64,000 nt of DNA from Arthrobacter sp. MAHUQ-56 (GCF_019710585.1 NZ_JAIFZQ010000016.1:1-64000), one strand, 5' to 3'. Shown: positions 44,971 through 54,221, numbered from the stretch's first letter. Program-made: numbers and translations. The notes: generated by a model from the sequence alone, not told the origin.

Positions 44971-46926
44971 CTAGCCGAAATCGGCAACGTAGCTGGGCAC
45001 GCCGACGGCGTCAGTCGATACGGGTGCTCCCGTGTCGTTGACCACGTGGTCCAGGGTTCCCGCTCCGAGGTTCACAGTCAGCAGGCTGTGCAGCCTCACC
45101 CCGGGAGCTACCGGCACCTCAAAACCCCTGGTGGCATGGATGGAGGGGTTCACATTGTTGTAGACGTAGCTGCCGCCGCCCCAGAGCTCATGGGTCTTCA
45201 CGGAATCGGACACCTTGTAACCGGCCCAGCCCAGGACTCCGTCGTGCTGCCAGGCGGCCTGGTTGGGTGCGTCGTAGGGCAATTCGTTCTGGAAGAAAAC
45301 GGTTTTGCCGTTTTCACCGTTCCAGATGACGTTGTACTCCTGGTAATGCTCCACGAACAGGCCTGTGGCGGTGACGTTGTTGCCGTTGACGATCACGCCG
45401 TTCCGGCCGGTGTTGGTTGTCCAGCCCACGCCGTTGCCGTGGTCGGCGCGCCAGGCCCAGATGTGGTCAAGGAGGACGTTGTCGCTGTTGACTTCCAGGC
45501 TGACCGACGCTTTGCCGACGTGCGGGCCGCCGATGCGGAAGAACACGTCATGGAGAGTGGTGGGGTTTGCGGGATCATTGTGCACGGGCGAGTTGGCCGG
45601 TCCATCCCCTGCACCGTCGCTGGCCTTGCCGATCCGCATCAGGACGGGTGAAGCCACCTCGCCGGCATCCACGGTGACCGCGGCGATGTCAACGCCCGGG
45701 ACGTCCGCCACCGTCAGGGGAACTGCTCCGTCGACGGCGGTAAGTGTCGCCATGCCCAGCCCAAGCACCACGGTGTTGGCCCGCTTGACCTCGATGCTGT
45801 CATCGACACCGTAGACCCCTGGCGTGAGCAGGAGGTTCTTGCCCCTGGCAAGCTGGGAGTTGATGGTCTGTACTGAATCGTTGGGCGTCGCCACATAGAA
45901 GTCGGCCATGGGGATGCTGCGCCCCTTGGTAGGGCCGTCTTCCCACGTTGTGCCCGACGAGTTTTCGCGGACGGCGGGCACGAAGACGCTGTACTGGCCG
46001 GCGGAATCCATCGTCAGGTAGGGCTTCTCCCGGCTGATGGGGGTGTTGCTCAAGGTCGTGTATGGCGGGTTCGGGAAGGAGTCCGCAGGAGCCCCGTCCA
46101 CGCCCGAGAACACTTGGTTCCAGACCCCGTTGGACCAGCTTCCAATGCTGCTGTCGCGGACCAGGTACTGCTGCTGTGAGCCGTTGATGACGGTACCCGT
46201 CTTCGAGTCCGCGATGAATCCGCCGCTGGCATACTGAGGGCCGGCCGTGCAGTAGTCCATCAGGGACAGGTTGCCGCCGGTGATGTTGACCCGCCGCATG
46301 GGTGATGCCTGCGAAGCCGCCCAGAAGTTCGCCGAACTGCGGCAGCCTTCGAGTCCGGTGACATTGATCGTGAGGTTGGAAAGGGACCGCCAGAAGTTGT
46401 TCAGGGCGATGCAGTTGTCGGCGGCCAGGCAGCGGTTGTAGACGTCCACGTGCCCGTTGATGGTGACATCGGTGGGTGCAGCGCCCAGTCCGGCCACTTC
46501 GGTGGAGTAGCCCACCTGGACGATCAGCGGTTCTTCGGGGGTGCCATAGGTGCCGGGTTTGAACAACAGGGAGTAGCGCTTGGCCCCCATTTCGTCGTCC
46601 ACCTGCTGGGCGGCGATGGAGTCCACCGTGGCCTGGATTTGGGCCACCGGCATGCCGGGATCGAAAACGTAGACGTTGGGTCCAAATGGATGAGGTGCAG
46701 CCTGTGGAAGAGCCGGGGTTGCGGTGGTTTGGAGCGCCGGTGCGCGGGTGGCGGCCAGTGCCGGCGGGTTGGTGGGGGCTGCGACGGCCACGCCTGTTCC
46801 GCTGCCGACCAGGCCGGACAGGAGCACCACCGTGCTGGCTATGAGCCGGCGCCTGGCCTTCGTATGGGGGAGCGGGGAGGGTGTGCTGGCGGCGCGCGGA
46901 AGATGGGGAGGGTGGGCTAGCGGCAT
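44971..46926 (-). CDS. Secreted parallel beta-helix protein, GH55-like (possible beta-1,3-glucanase)
   Basis: A protein of about 651 residues starting at ATG 46926. An Arg-rich n-region and hydrophobic stretch (KARRRLIASTVVLLSGLVG) form a Sec or Tat signal ending near VAVAAP. The mature part looks like two right-handed beta-helix halves (~85-330 and ~380-640; e.g. NFWRSLSNLTINVTGLEGC, TVVLGLGMATLTAVDG, VNSDNVLLDHIWAWRADHG). I recognise close actinobacterial secreted proteins, often misnamed adenylyl cyclase or coagulation factor 5/8 type. GH55 glucanases share this fold. Placement opposite cebEFG-bglC under shared operators argues for a beta-glucan substrate; activity is inferred. Confidence 0.7.
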   Translation of the reverse strand: MPLAHPPHLPRAASTPSPLPHTKARRRLIASTVVLLSGLVGSGTGVAVAAPTNPPALAATRAPALQTTATPALPQAAPHPFGPNVYVFDPGMPVAQIQATVDSIAAQQVDDEMGAKRYSLLFKPGTYGTPEEPLIVQVGYSTEVAGLGAAPTDVTINGHVDVYNRCLAADNCIALNNFWRSLSNLTINVTGLEGCRSSANFWAASQASPMRRVNITGGNLSLMDYCTAGPQYASGGFIADSKTGTVINGSQQQYLVRDSSIGSWSNGVWNQVFSGVDGAPADSFPNPPYTTLSNTPISREKPYLTMDSAGQYSVFVPAVRENSSGTTWEDGPTKGRSIPMADFYVATPNDSVQTINSQLARGKNLLLTPGVYGVDDSIEVKRANTVVLGLGMATLTAVDGAVPLTVADVPGVDIAAVTVDAGEVASPVLMRIGKASDGAGDGPANSPVHNDPANPTTLHDVFFRIGGPHVGKASVSLEVNSDNVLLDHIWAWRADHGNGVGWTTNTGRNGVIVNGNNVTATGLFVEHYQEYNVIWNGENGKTVFFQNELPYDAPNQAAWQHDGVLGWAGYKVSDSVKTHELWGGGSYVYNNVNPSIHATRGFEVPVAPGVRLHSLLTVNLGAGTLDHVVNDTGAPVSTDAVGVPSYVADFG

Positions 46927-46993
46927 TGCTCGTCCTGTTCGTCGGTGGGATTCATCGAGCCGGAAGGAGAAAGGCGGCGAAAAGACGCGGCCG

Positions 46994-47007
46994 TGGGAGC
47001 GCTCCCG
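46994..47007. promoter_or_regulatory. CebR-type operator O1
   Basis: TGGGAGCGCTCCCG matches 13 of 14 positions of the CebR operator known from Streptomyces (TGGGAGCGCTCCCA). It lies just downstream of a possible promoter for the secreted hydrolase (minus strand: TTGCCG, 17 bases, TACGCT at 47020-47015), where it would block that transcript. Confidence 0.85.
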
Positions 47008-47048
47008 TCGGGAAGCGTAACACCGCGTCCAAGCACCGGCAAGGGTGG

Positions 47049-47062
47049 TGGGAGCGCTCCTA
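47049..47062. promoter_or_regulatory. CebR-type operator O2
   Basis: TGGGAGCGCTCCTA, 12 of 14 positions of the CebR operator. It is centred exactly 55 bp from both O1 and O3 and sits just upstream of the TTGACA (47070-47075) of the cebEFG promoter. Confidence 0.85.
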
Positions 47063-47103
47063 AAAATCCTTGACAGGAGGGTGCGGGGTGCGACACCATG
47101 ACG

Positions 47104-47117
47104 TGAGAGCGCTCCCA
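47104..47117. promoter_or_regulatory. CebR-type operator O3
   Basis: TGAGAGCGCTCCCA, 13 of 14 positions of the CebR operator, lies about where cebE transcription would begin (a weak -10, CACCAT, precedes it). Binding here would repress the operon directly; O2 and O3 could also loop together. Confidence 0.85.
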
Positions 47118-47213
47118 CCGACCCTCCAAGAGCCGGCCAAGCCGCTCCACTACCTACCGCCCGGCCGTCCACGCGGATCGATAGGGCACCTCTGACGAAG
47201 GAGTCTTCCCCCT

Positions 47214-48506
47214 GTGAAAAACCCCAGCAAGTTCTCCCTGCTTTCGGCAGCCGCCGCCTGCCTTGCCCTGTCGCTCTCCGCCTGCGGTTCCCCATCACCC
47301 GACAAGGCCGGAGTCAACGACGCCACCGGGTCCGATCCCGTCACGCTTACCGTGGGGACGTTCAATGAGTTCGGCTACGAGAAGCTTTTCGAGGAATACG
47401 AAAAGCTGAACCCGAACGTGACCATCGAGCATAAGAAGGCAGCAACCACCAACGAAGCCCGCGACAACCTCACCACCCGCCTGGCCGCCGGCTCCGGCCT
47501 CTCCGATATCGAGGCTGTGGAGGTGGACTGGCTCCCGGAACTCCTGGAGTACCCGGACCGCTTTGCAGATTTGGGCGATCCCGCTGTTGAAGGACGCTGG
47601 CTGGACTGGAAGACCGAGGCCGCCACAACCGCGGATGGCAAGCTCCTTGCCTATGGGACCGACTCCGGCCCTGAAGCGGTCTGCTACAACGCCGAACTGC
47701 TCAAGAAGGCCGGCATGCCCACTGAGCGCGGGGAGGTTGCCAGGATGCTGGGCACCACCTGGGACAGCTACTTCGAAGCCGGTAAGGCATTCAAGGCTGC
47801 AAGCCCCAAGGCTGCATGGTTCGACTCCGCAGGGGCAATCTACCAAGGCATGAGCAACCAGCTGGAAAAGGTCTACGAGGAGGAGGACGGCACCGTCATC
47901 GCCACAGAGAACCAGAAGGTCAAGGACACCTACAACCGGGTCCTGAAAGCCTCCACCGAGGACGGGCTGTCCGCCCACCTCAGCCAGTGGAGCGACGACT
48001 GGGCCTCCGGATTCCAGACCGGCGCCTTCGCCACAACCCTCTGCCCGGGCTGGATGCTCGGAGTCATCGAGGGCAACGCAGCCGGGGTCACCGGCTGGGA
48101 CGTTGCCAACGTCTTTCCCGGCGGCGGCGGAAACTGGGGCGGGTCCTACCTGACCGTCCCCACCCAGGGCGGGCACCAGGCCGAGGCCAAGAAGCTGGCA
48201 GGCTGGCTGACGGCCCCTGAGCAGCAGATCAAGGCATTCACCGCCAAGGGGACCTTCCCCAGCCAGAAGGAGGCGCTGGAAAGCCCCGAGCTGCTGGGAC
48301 AGACCAACGCCTTCTTCAACGGTGCACCCACCGGCGAGATCTTTGCCGAGCGTGCCAAGGCGGTTGAGGTGACCCCCTTCAAGGGCGCCAAGTTCTTCGC
48401 CATCAACGACGCCATGCAGCAGGCGCTCACCCGGGTGGACGTTGACAAGTCGGACGACGCCGCCTCCTCCTGGGAGAAGTTCGTCGCCGCCGTGAAGTCC
48501 CTCTAA
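47214..48506 (+). CDS. cebE: Cellobiose-type ABC transporter solute-binding lipoprotein CebE
   Basis: A 430-residue family 1 solute-binding protein. GTG start with AAGGAG ten bases upstream. The lipoprotein signal ends at LALSLSACGS. The mature part is a standard oligosaccharide binder (VGTFNEFGYEKLFEEYEKLNPNVTIEHK, AVEVDWLPELLEYP, GGGGNWGGSYLTVPTQG). With CebR operators upstream and a GH1 enzyme in the operon, cellobiose or related beta-glucosides are the likely ligands. Confidence 0.9.
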   Translation: MKNPSKFSLLSAAAACLALSLSACGSPSPDKAGVNDATGSDPVTLTVGTFNEFGYEKLFEEYEKLNPNVTIEHKKAATTNEARDNLTTRLAAGSGLSDIEAVEVDWLPELLEYPDRFADLGDPAVEGRWLDWKTEAATTADGKLLAYGTDSGPEAVCYNAELLKKAGMPTERGEVARMLGTTWDSYFEAGKAFKAASPKAAWFDSAGAIYQGMSNQLEKVYEEEDGTVIATENQKVKDTYNRVLKASTEDGLSAHLSQWSDDWASGFQTGAFATTLCPGWMLGVIEGNAAGVTGWDVANVFPGGGGNWGGSYLTVPTQGGHQAEAKKLAGWLTAPEQQIKAFTAKGTFPSQKEALESPELLGQTNAFFNGAPTGEIFAERAKAVEVTPFKGAKFFAINDAMQQALTRVDVDKSDDAASSWEKFVAAVKSL

Positions 48507-48508
48507 GC

Positions 48509-49501
48509 ATGGCAGTCACCGACCGGGTCAAGCCCCGGAGCGCCGGGCATCCGCCCCTGCGTCCGGCGGACACGAAGCGTGTCCGGCGCCTGGCTTTCTC
48601 GCAGCAGGTCTCCAAGTGGGACGTAAAGCTCTCCCCCTACCTCTACATCTCGCCTTTCTTCATTCTGTTCGCTGTCACAGGGCTCTTCCCGCTGGTGTAC
48701 ACGGCATGGGTTTCCCTGCACAACTGGAACCTCATTGGCGGACAGGGCAAGTTCACGGGCCTGGAAAACTACGCCTTCGTTGTGGCCCAGCCCTACTTCT
48801 GGAACGCGGTGGGCAACACCTTCAGCATCTTCGTCCTGTCCTCCCTTCCCCAGGTTGTGATCGCCCTGGTGATAGCGGCTGTACTGGACGCGAACCTGAG
48901 GGCCAGGACGTTCTGGCGGATGGGGGTGCTGGTGCCTTTTGTTGTTGCACCCGTGGCAGTGGGCCTGATCTTCAACAACCTCTTCGCGGACCAGTTTGGC
49001 CTGATCAATGAGATGTTGAAGGCGGCAGGGCTGGGCCCGGTCCGGTGGCATTCCGATTCCCTTTCGAGCCACCTGGCGATCGCCACCATGGTGAACTTCC
49101 GCTGGACCGGCTACAACGCACTGATCTTCCTCGCAGCCATGCAGGCCATTCCGAGGGACGTGTTCGAAGCGGCAACCATCGACGGCGCGGGCCGCCTGCG
49201 GCAGTTCCTCTCCGTGACCGTCCCCATGCTGCGGCCAACGGTGATCTTCGTGGTGATCACCTCAACCATCGGCGGGCTCCAGATTTTCGATGAGCCCCGG
49301 GTCTTCGACCAGTCCGGACTGGGCGGAGCGGACCGGCAGTGGCAGACGCTGACCATGTATATCTGGGAACTTGGCTGGGGCCAGCGCAACTTCGGCAGGG
49401 CGTCTGCCGTGGCCTGGCTGCTCTTCCTGATCATCGTCCTGATCGCCCTGCTCAATTTCCTCATTACCAAGCGCATCGCAAGCCAGGGAGGCCGCAAGTG
49501 A
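48509..49501 (+). CDS. cebF: Sugar ABC transporter permease CebF
   Basis: A 330-residue MalF-type permease with six core helices. After about 35 cytosolic residues the first helix is YLYISPFFILFAVTGLFPLVYTAW. The EAA loop (FEAATIDGAGRLRQFLSVTVPMLRP, ~215-240) contacts an ATPase. No ATPase gene is in the operon, as usual for ceb systems, which share an MsiK-type ATPase encoded elsewhere. Its stop overlaps cebG (GTGA). Confidence 0.9.
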   Translation: MAVTDRVKPRSAGHPPLRPADTKRVRRLAFSQQVSKWDVKLSPYLYISPFFILFAVTGLFPLVYTAWVSLHNWNLIGGQGKFTGLENYAFVVAQPYFWNAVGNTFSIFVLSSLPQVVIALVIAAVLDANLRARTFWRMGVLVPFVVAPVAVGLIFNNLFADQFGLINEMLKAAGLGPVRWHSDSLSSHLAIATMVNFRWTGYNALIFLAAMQAIPRDVFEAATIDGAGRLRQFLSVTVPMLRPTVIFVVITSTIGGLQIFDEPRVFDQSGLGGADRQWQTLTMYIWELGWGQRNFGRASAVAWLLFLIIVLIALLNFLITKRIASQGGRK

Positions 49502-50424
49502 GCTCCATTCCCATGATCGAGCAGACCGCGGGTAAGGGGGCCGCCCGGGCAGCAGCCCGTCGCGGACGTGGTGCCGGGGGTACAAGGGGCGGCAGGTCCA
49601 GCCAGGGAAGTGCCCGCAGGCCCGGCTTCCCCACCTACGGTTTCCTGGGTGCCGTGCTTCTCGCCTCGATCTTTCCGCTGTACTGGTCCTTCCTGGTAGG
49701 CAGCCATGACAACACCGTCCTGAGCCGCGGCATCCCGCTGCTGCCCGGAGGGAACTTCCTGGCAAACGCTGCCAAAGTCTTTGACAGCATCCCGTTCTGG
49801 AAGGCGATGGGCAACAGCCTTATCGTCTCGTGCGTTACCGCAGCATCCGTCGTCGTGTTCTCCACCCTGGCCGGATTCGCCTTTGCCAAGCTCCGCTTCC
49901 GCGGCAGCAAGGCGCTGCTGGTGTTTGTCATCGCGACCATGGCGGTGCCCACCCAGCTCGGCGTGGTCCCGCTGTTTATCGTGATGTCCAAGCTGGGATG
50001 GACCGGGTCGCTCTGGGCTGTCATCATCCCCGGCCTCGTCACGGCCTTCGGCGTGTTCTGGATGACCCAGTACCTGCGCGACGCCCTCCCTGATGAACTC
50101 ATCGAGGCGGTAAGAATGGACGGGGCCTCGATGATCCAGGCCTTCTGGTACATCGGCTTCCCCGCTGCCCGGCCGGCGGCGGCCATGCTGGCCCTGTTCA
50201 CCTTCGTGGCCACCTGGACGAACTTCTTTTGGCCGTTCATTGTCCTGGACCCGTCAAACCCCACCCTCCCGGTGGCGCTGCAGCTGCTGCAGGCTGCCCA
50301 TTTCGTGGACTACTCCGTGGTCCTGGCCGGCGCTGTCCTGGCCACCATCCCGCTCCTGCTCCTCTTTATTGCGGCAGGCCGGCAACTCGTATCTGGAATT
50401 ATGCAAGGAGCAGTCAAAGGATGA
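49498..50424 (+). CDS. cebG: Sugar ABC transporter permease CebG
   Basis: A 308-residue MalG-type permease starting at GTG 49498, overlapping cebF. An Arg/Gly-rich cytosolic tail (~45 residues) precedes the first helix (FLGAVLLASIFPLYWSFLVG). The EAA motif is IEAVRMDGASMIQAFWYIGFPAARPA. It pairs with CebF to form the channel. Its last bases overlap the beta-glucosidase gene (ATGA). Confidence 0.9.
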   Translation: MSSIPMIEQTAGKGAARAAARRGRGAGGTRGGRSSQGSARRPGFPTYGFLGAVLLASIFPLYWSFLVGSHDNTVLSRGIPLLPGGNFLANAAKVFDSIPFWKAMGNSLIVSCVTAASVVVFSTLAGFAFAKLRFRGSKALLVFVIATMAVPTQLGVVPLFIVMSKLGWTGSLWAVIIPGLVTAFGVFWMTQYLRDALPDELIEAVRMDGASMIQAFWYIGFPAARPAAAMLALFTFVATWTNFFWPFIVLDPSNPTLPVALQLLQAAHFVDYSVVLAGAVLATIPLLLLFIAAGRQLVSGIMQGAVKG

Positions 50425-51902
50425 GTTCCACCCAACTTCCGTTTCCGGAGGGCTTCCTCTGGGGCGCGGCAACAGCTGCCTACCAAATTGAAGGTTCAGC
50501 ACATGCCGGCGGCAGGCAGGATTCGATCTGGGACACCTTCGCCCGGGTGCCCGGCGCGGTGGCTGACGGTCACAACGGCGACGTGGCATGCGACCACTAC
50601 CGGCGCTACCGGCAGGACGTCGCACTCATGAAACAGCTGAACATGGAGGCCTACAGGTTCTCAACGTCGTGGGCCCGCTGCATGCCTGATGGCGTGACCC
50701 CCAACCCTGAAGGCCTCGCCTTTTACTCCCGCCTGGTGGACGAGCTGCTGGCGGCAGGCATTACGCCCTGGCTGACCCTGTACCACTGGGACCTGCCCCA
50801 GGCACTCGAGGACAAGGGCGGCTGGGCCAACAGGGACACGGCCTACCGTTTCGCTGAGTACGCGGCCCTGATGCACGGCGTCCTGGGCGACCGGGTACGG
50901 ATCTGGACAACCCTCAACGAACCGTGGTGCTCGGCGTTCCTTGGCTATGCGGCGGGCATCCACGCGCCCGGCCGGCAGGAACCCCGGGCCGCACTGGCTG
51001 CGGCCCACCACCTCCTGCTTGGCCACGGGCTGGCAGCCCGTGAGCTCCGCCGGCGCGATGCGGACGCCTCCCTGGGCATCACTTTGAACCTGACTGTCGC
51101 GGATCCCCGGGATCCCGGCAGCGGGGGCGACAGGGATGCGGCCAGGCGCATCGACGGCCAGTTCAACAGGATCTTCCTGGACCCGCTGTTCAGAGGGGAA
51201 TACCCGGCTGACCTGCTGGCGGATGTGGCGCACCTGGGCCTGGCCGGGCTGGTGCAGGACGGGGACCTGGAGACCATTGCCACGCCCCTGGACCTGCTGG
51301 GCGTCAACTACTACCACGGGGAGTGCGTGACGAAGGACCCGGAAGTCCCGTCCGGCGGGGCGGTGGCGACCGCGGCCGCTCCGGAGCAGGTGGCCCGCCC
51401 GGTTTCCTCACCGTTCGTGGCAGCAGACGGCGCGCGTTCGGTGCCCCGCGGCCTGCCTGTGACGGGAATGGGCTGGGAGGTCCAGCCGGAGGGGCTGCGG
51501 CGCCTGCTCAACCGATTGCAGGCAGAGTACACGGGCCCGGCGGGCATCCCCCTGTATGTCACCGAAAACGGGGCGGCTTATGACGACGTCCCCGATGAAA
51601 CGGGTTTTGTGGATGACCAGGACCGCTTGGCGTTCTTCGCCTCCCACCTCCAGGCGGTGCATGGTGCAGTGGCCGACGGAGTGGATGTCCGCGGCTACCT
51701 GGCGTGGTCGCTTCTGGACAACTACGAGTGGTCCTTTGGCTACCATCAGCGTTTCGGGCTGGTCCGGGTGGACTATGCCACGCAGGACCGGATTCCAAAA
51801 GCAAGCGCGCGGTGGTATGCGGAAGTGGCTGGCTCGAACGCAGTGCCTGCTGACCGCCGGCTCCCAACGCCTTCGGTGCAAGGTGTCGTATTGTCTGTGT
51901 AA
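50421..51902 (+). CDS. bglC: Beta-glucosidase, GH1
   Basis: A 493-residue GH1 enzyme without signal peptide. The acid/base is Glu167 in TTLNEPWC and the nucleophile Glu382 in YVTENGAAYDD. The N-terminal FLWGAATAAYQIEGS and the C-terminal WSLLDNYEWSFGYHQRFGLV complete the GH1 glucose-binding site. It would cleave imported cellobiose or other beta-gluco-oligosaccharides to glucose. It overlaps cebG at the start and cebR at the stop (TAATG). Confidence 0.94.
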   Translation: MSSTQLPFPEGFLWGAATAAYQIEGSAHAGGRQDSIWDTFARVPGAVADGHNGDVACDHYRRYRQDVALMKQLNMEAYRFSTSWARCMPDGVTPNPEGLAFYSRLVDELLAAGITPWLTLYHWDLPQALEDKGGWANRDTAYRFAEYAALMHGVLGDRVRIWTTLNEPWCSAFLGYAAGIHAPGRQEPRAALAAAHHLLLGHGLAARELRRRDADASLGITLNLTVADPRDPGSGGDRDAARRIDGQFNRIFLDPLFRGEYPADLLADVAHLGLAGLVQDGDLETIATPLDLLGVNYYHGECVTKDPEVPSGGAVATAAAPEQVARPVSSPFVAADGARSVPRGLPVTGMGWEVQPEGLRRLLNRLQAEYTGPAGIPLYVTENGAAYDDVPDETGFVDDQDRLAFFASHLQAVHGAVADGVDVRGYLAWSLLDNYEWSFGYHQRFGLVRVDYATQDRIPKASARWYAEVAGSNAVPADRRLPTPSVQGVVLSV

Positions 51903-52954
51903 TGAACGAGAAGACGCGCCGCCCCGCCCTCGCCAAGGCGGGGCGGTCCAGTCCCACGCTCGAGGACCTTGCCACCGCGGCCGGGGTGTCCCGTTCCACG
52001 GCGTCCAGGGCCATCAATGGCGGACTGAAGGTCAGCCCGGAAGCACAGGCCGCCGTCGATGCGGCGATCGTGGCGCTGGGGTACACGCCCAACCGGGCGG
52101 CACGCAGCCTCGTCACCCGGCGGACGGCGTCGGTGGCACTGGTCATCCCGGAGCCGGACGCCAGGGTGATGATGGATCCCTACTTCGCGGCGGTGATCAC
52201 GGGCGTGAATGAAGCACTCCGTGAAACCGACATGCAGCTGGTGTTGCTGATGTCGCGGACGGGGGATGACTCCGCGCGGACCATCCGGTACCTGCGTGGC
52301 GGCCATGTGGACGGCGCCATCGTCGTGTCCCACCACCGGGCCGACGCCTGGGTGGAAAGCCTGGGTGACACCGGACTGCCTACAGTTTTTATCGGCAGGC
52401 CGTGGGATACAGGATCAGGAATTCCCTTTGTTGACCTCGACAACTTTGAGGGTGGCCGGTTGGCGGCGCAGCACCTGGCCCGACTGGGACGTACCAAGCT
52501 GGGAACCGTTGCCGGCCCGGGCGATATGACAGCCGCCGTCGACCGCTTGGAAGGATGGCTGCAGGGGCTCAGGGAAGCCGGCCTCCAGCCCGGACCCGTG
52601 GTCCACGGGGACTTTACGACGCCGGGAGGCGCTGACGCCGCACGGAACCTGTTCGCCCAGGCACCGGAGCTGGACGGCGTTTTCGCCGCATCGGACCTCA
52701 TGGCGCTGGGCGTGGTCGACGCTGTCCGCGGTGCGGGCCGGCGCGTCCCGGACGACGTGGCAGTCGTCGGCTTCGATAATCACGCGATCCTGGCGCCCGG
52801 CGGCATTGGACTCACCACAGTCACCCATCCAGTGGCTGACATGGCGGAGGCCGCGGGCCAACTCCTCCTGCGCGCCATCGAGGATCCGGGGCAGGGGATG
52901 GATCCACTGATCTACCCGCCTGAACTGGTAGTGCGCGGAAGCACTGTGGGCTGA
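51902..52954 (+). CDS. cebR: LacI family repressor CebR
   Basis: A 350-residue LacI/GalR regulator. HTH and hinge are TLEDLATAAGVSRSTASRAING (~19-40) and LGYTPNRAARSLVTRR; the effector domain ends with VAVVGFDNHAILAPGGIGLTTVTHP. It is the last gene of the ceb operon. The three TGGGAGCGCTCCCA-like sites upstream of cebE are those expected for CebR, which in Streptomyces is released by cellobiose. The assignment rests on operator identity and operon context. Confidence 0.9.
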   Translation: MNEKTRRPALAKAGRSSPTLEDLATAAGVSRSTASRAINGGLKVSPEAQAAVDAAIVALGYTPNRAARSLVTRRTASVALVIPEPDARVMMDPYFAAVITGVNEALRETDMQLVLLMSRTGDDSARTIRYLRGGHVDGAIVVSHHRADAWVESLGDTGLPTVFIGRPWDTGSGIPFVDLDNFEGGRLAAQHLARLGRTKLGTVAGPGDMTAAVDRLEGWLQGLREAGLQPGPVVHGDFTTPGGADAARNLFAQAPELDGVFAASDLMALGVVDAVRGAGRRVPDDVAVVGFDNHAILAPGGIGLTTVTHPVADMAEAAGQLLLRAIEDPGQGMDPLIYPPELVVRGSTVG

Positions 52955-52985
52955 CCTGCGGAGTTCCTGCAGGCACGAGGAGCGG

Positions 52986-53435
52986 CTAAGCGGCCAGGCC
53001 GCCCCTGGCCTTCCGGTGCGCCCGGTGCGGCGCCGACGACGTGGCGGTGCGGGCACCGGCAAGCACTTCGGTGCCGTCGGGCACGGTGCTGTCGGCGTCC
53101 AGGTGGGCGCCGTGCTCAATCAGCACGCCCGAGCCGATCCTCGTGTGGCTGCCGATGTGGACGCGGTTGCCAATGACGGTGCCGCGCCCGATGCGCACAC
53201 CGTCGCCAATGACTGTCCGGTTGCCGATCCTGGCGTCCCGGTCTATCCAGCTGCCGTGTCCGATCCGGCACCCGGGACCCACCTGCGCGCCGTGTTCCAC
53301 GTAGGTCATGGGGCCGATCCGGGCGCTGTCAGCCACGATGGCACCCGGAGCGATCAGCCCGCCGCCGTTGTCGTGGCGGCTGTAGCGGGTGACCTTTCCG
53401 GCGTCGTCCTCAACTGAGACAAACTTTGCGGTCAT
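52986..53435 (-). CDS. Hexapeptide-repeat (left-handed beta-helix) protein
   Basis: A 149-residue protein made almost wholly of hexapeptide repeats (I-G-x4 pattern: IGPMTYVEHGAQVGPGCRIGHGSWIDRDARIGNRTVIGDGVRIGRGTVIG, roughly residues 38-110). It folds as a left-handed beta-helix as in acyltransferases or gamma-carbonic anhydrases. Residues for a specific chemistry are not evident and the tail is basic. It may be a small acyltransferase or a scaffold. It is a single gene, convergent with cebR. Confidence 0.75.
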   Translation of the reverse strand: MTAKFVSVEDDAGKVTRYSRHDNGGGLIAPGAIVADSARIGPMTYVEHGAQVGPGCRIGHGSWIDRDARIGNRTVIGDGVRIGRGTVIGNRVHIGSHTRIGSGVLIEHGAHLDADSTVPDGTEVLAGARTATSSAPHRAHRKARGGLAA

Positions 53436-53522
53436 ACCATCCCTCGTTAACGCTGCGGCTATTTACCGCGCAGTAGGTTAACGGTCCACAGCGCTAAGGG
53501 ATTCCCGGCGGCTCCTGTGGAG

Positions 53523-54182
53523 TTATGCCACCAGGTTGGCCGCGGCGGTGTCCATGTGTTCCAGGATGGTCTGGCGGGCCAGGGCGGCATCACCAGTATC
53601 GATGGCGGCCATGATGTCTTTATGCCGGTCGACGCTCATGTTGCTGACCCCCTTCTCCAGTCCCGCGAACATGATGGACATCCGTATGGATCCCTCCAGC
53701 GATTCCCAGGAATGCAGCAGCGTTTCGTTGCCAGTGAGCCGGCAGAGGGTCCGGTGGAATTCGAGGTCGGACTCGATCCGTTCCTCCAGCGTCCCGGTGG
53801 TGGCGTCCTCCATGGCGTCGATGGCCTTGTGCAGGGATTTGGTCACGTGCTGCCGGTCCGGCAGTTCGCACAGCGTTCGCGCGGCCAGGGATTCCAAAGC
53901 GGCGCGGACAGCGTAGATGTCCCGGATCTCCTTCCCGTCCAAGTGCCGGACCGAGAGGCGGCCGCGGGGCCCGGCGGACAGCAGCCCCTCCTGCTCAAGC
54001 TGGCGCAGGGCTTCGCGAAGGGTGCCCCGGCTGATCTGCAGCATCTCGGACAGTTCGGTTTCCACCAGGTGCCGGCCGGGTTCCAGCTCGCCGCTGGTGA
54101 TGGCGGTCCGCAACGCCGAGAGTGCCTGCTCGCGCAGGCTTTTCTTTTCCAGTCCCAGCAGCGGGGCGGTCAATCCGGCCAT
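53523..54182 (-). CDS. GntR family (FCD) regulator
   Basis: A 219-residue GntR/FadR-type regulator with a winged HTH (LVETELSEMLQISRGTLREALRQLEQEGLL, ~40-70) and an all-helical FCD ligand domain with metal-binding His residues (EFHRTLCRLTGNETLL, VDRHKDIMAAI). A perfect-arm palindrome, CGACTGT-TT-ACAGTCG, lies in front of its gene, and related sites lie between the MFS and isomerase genes. It therefore probably controls itself and both arms of the carbohydrate locus. Confidence 0.92.
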   Translation of the reverse strand: MAGLTAPLLGLEKKSLREQALSALRTAITSGELEPGRHLVETELSEMLQISRGTLREALRQLEQEGLLSAGPRGRLSVRHLDGKEIRDIYAVRAALESLAARTLCELPDRQHVTKSLHKAIDAMEDATTGTLEERIESDLEFHRTLCRLTGNETLLHSWESLEGSIRMSIMFAGLEKGVSNMSVDRHKDIMAAIDTGDAALARQTILEHMDTAAANLVA

Positions 54183-54205
54183 GGCTTGTCCTCAATGTCA
54201 TAAGT

Positions 54206-54221
54206 CGACTGTTTACAGTCG
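54206..54221. promoter_or_regulatory. GntR operator upstream of the regulator gene
   Basis: CGACTGTTTACAGTCG: 7-bp arms in perfect inverted symmetry around TT, about 24 bases before the GntR start. The pattern GACTGT-N2-ACAGTC recurs at 57641-57728. Confidence 0.8.

Noticed and set aside
46927..47298. N-terminal extension of the beta-helix protein frame up to 47298
   Set aside because: It would translate the operator region in an Arg-rich sequence and bury the signal peptide; the start at 46926 gives a proper export signal.
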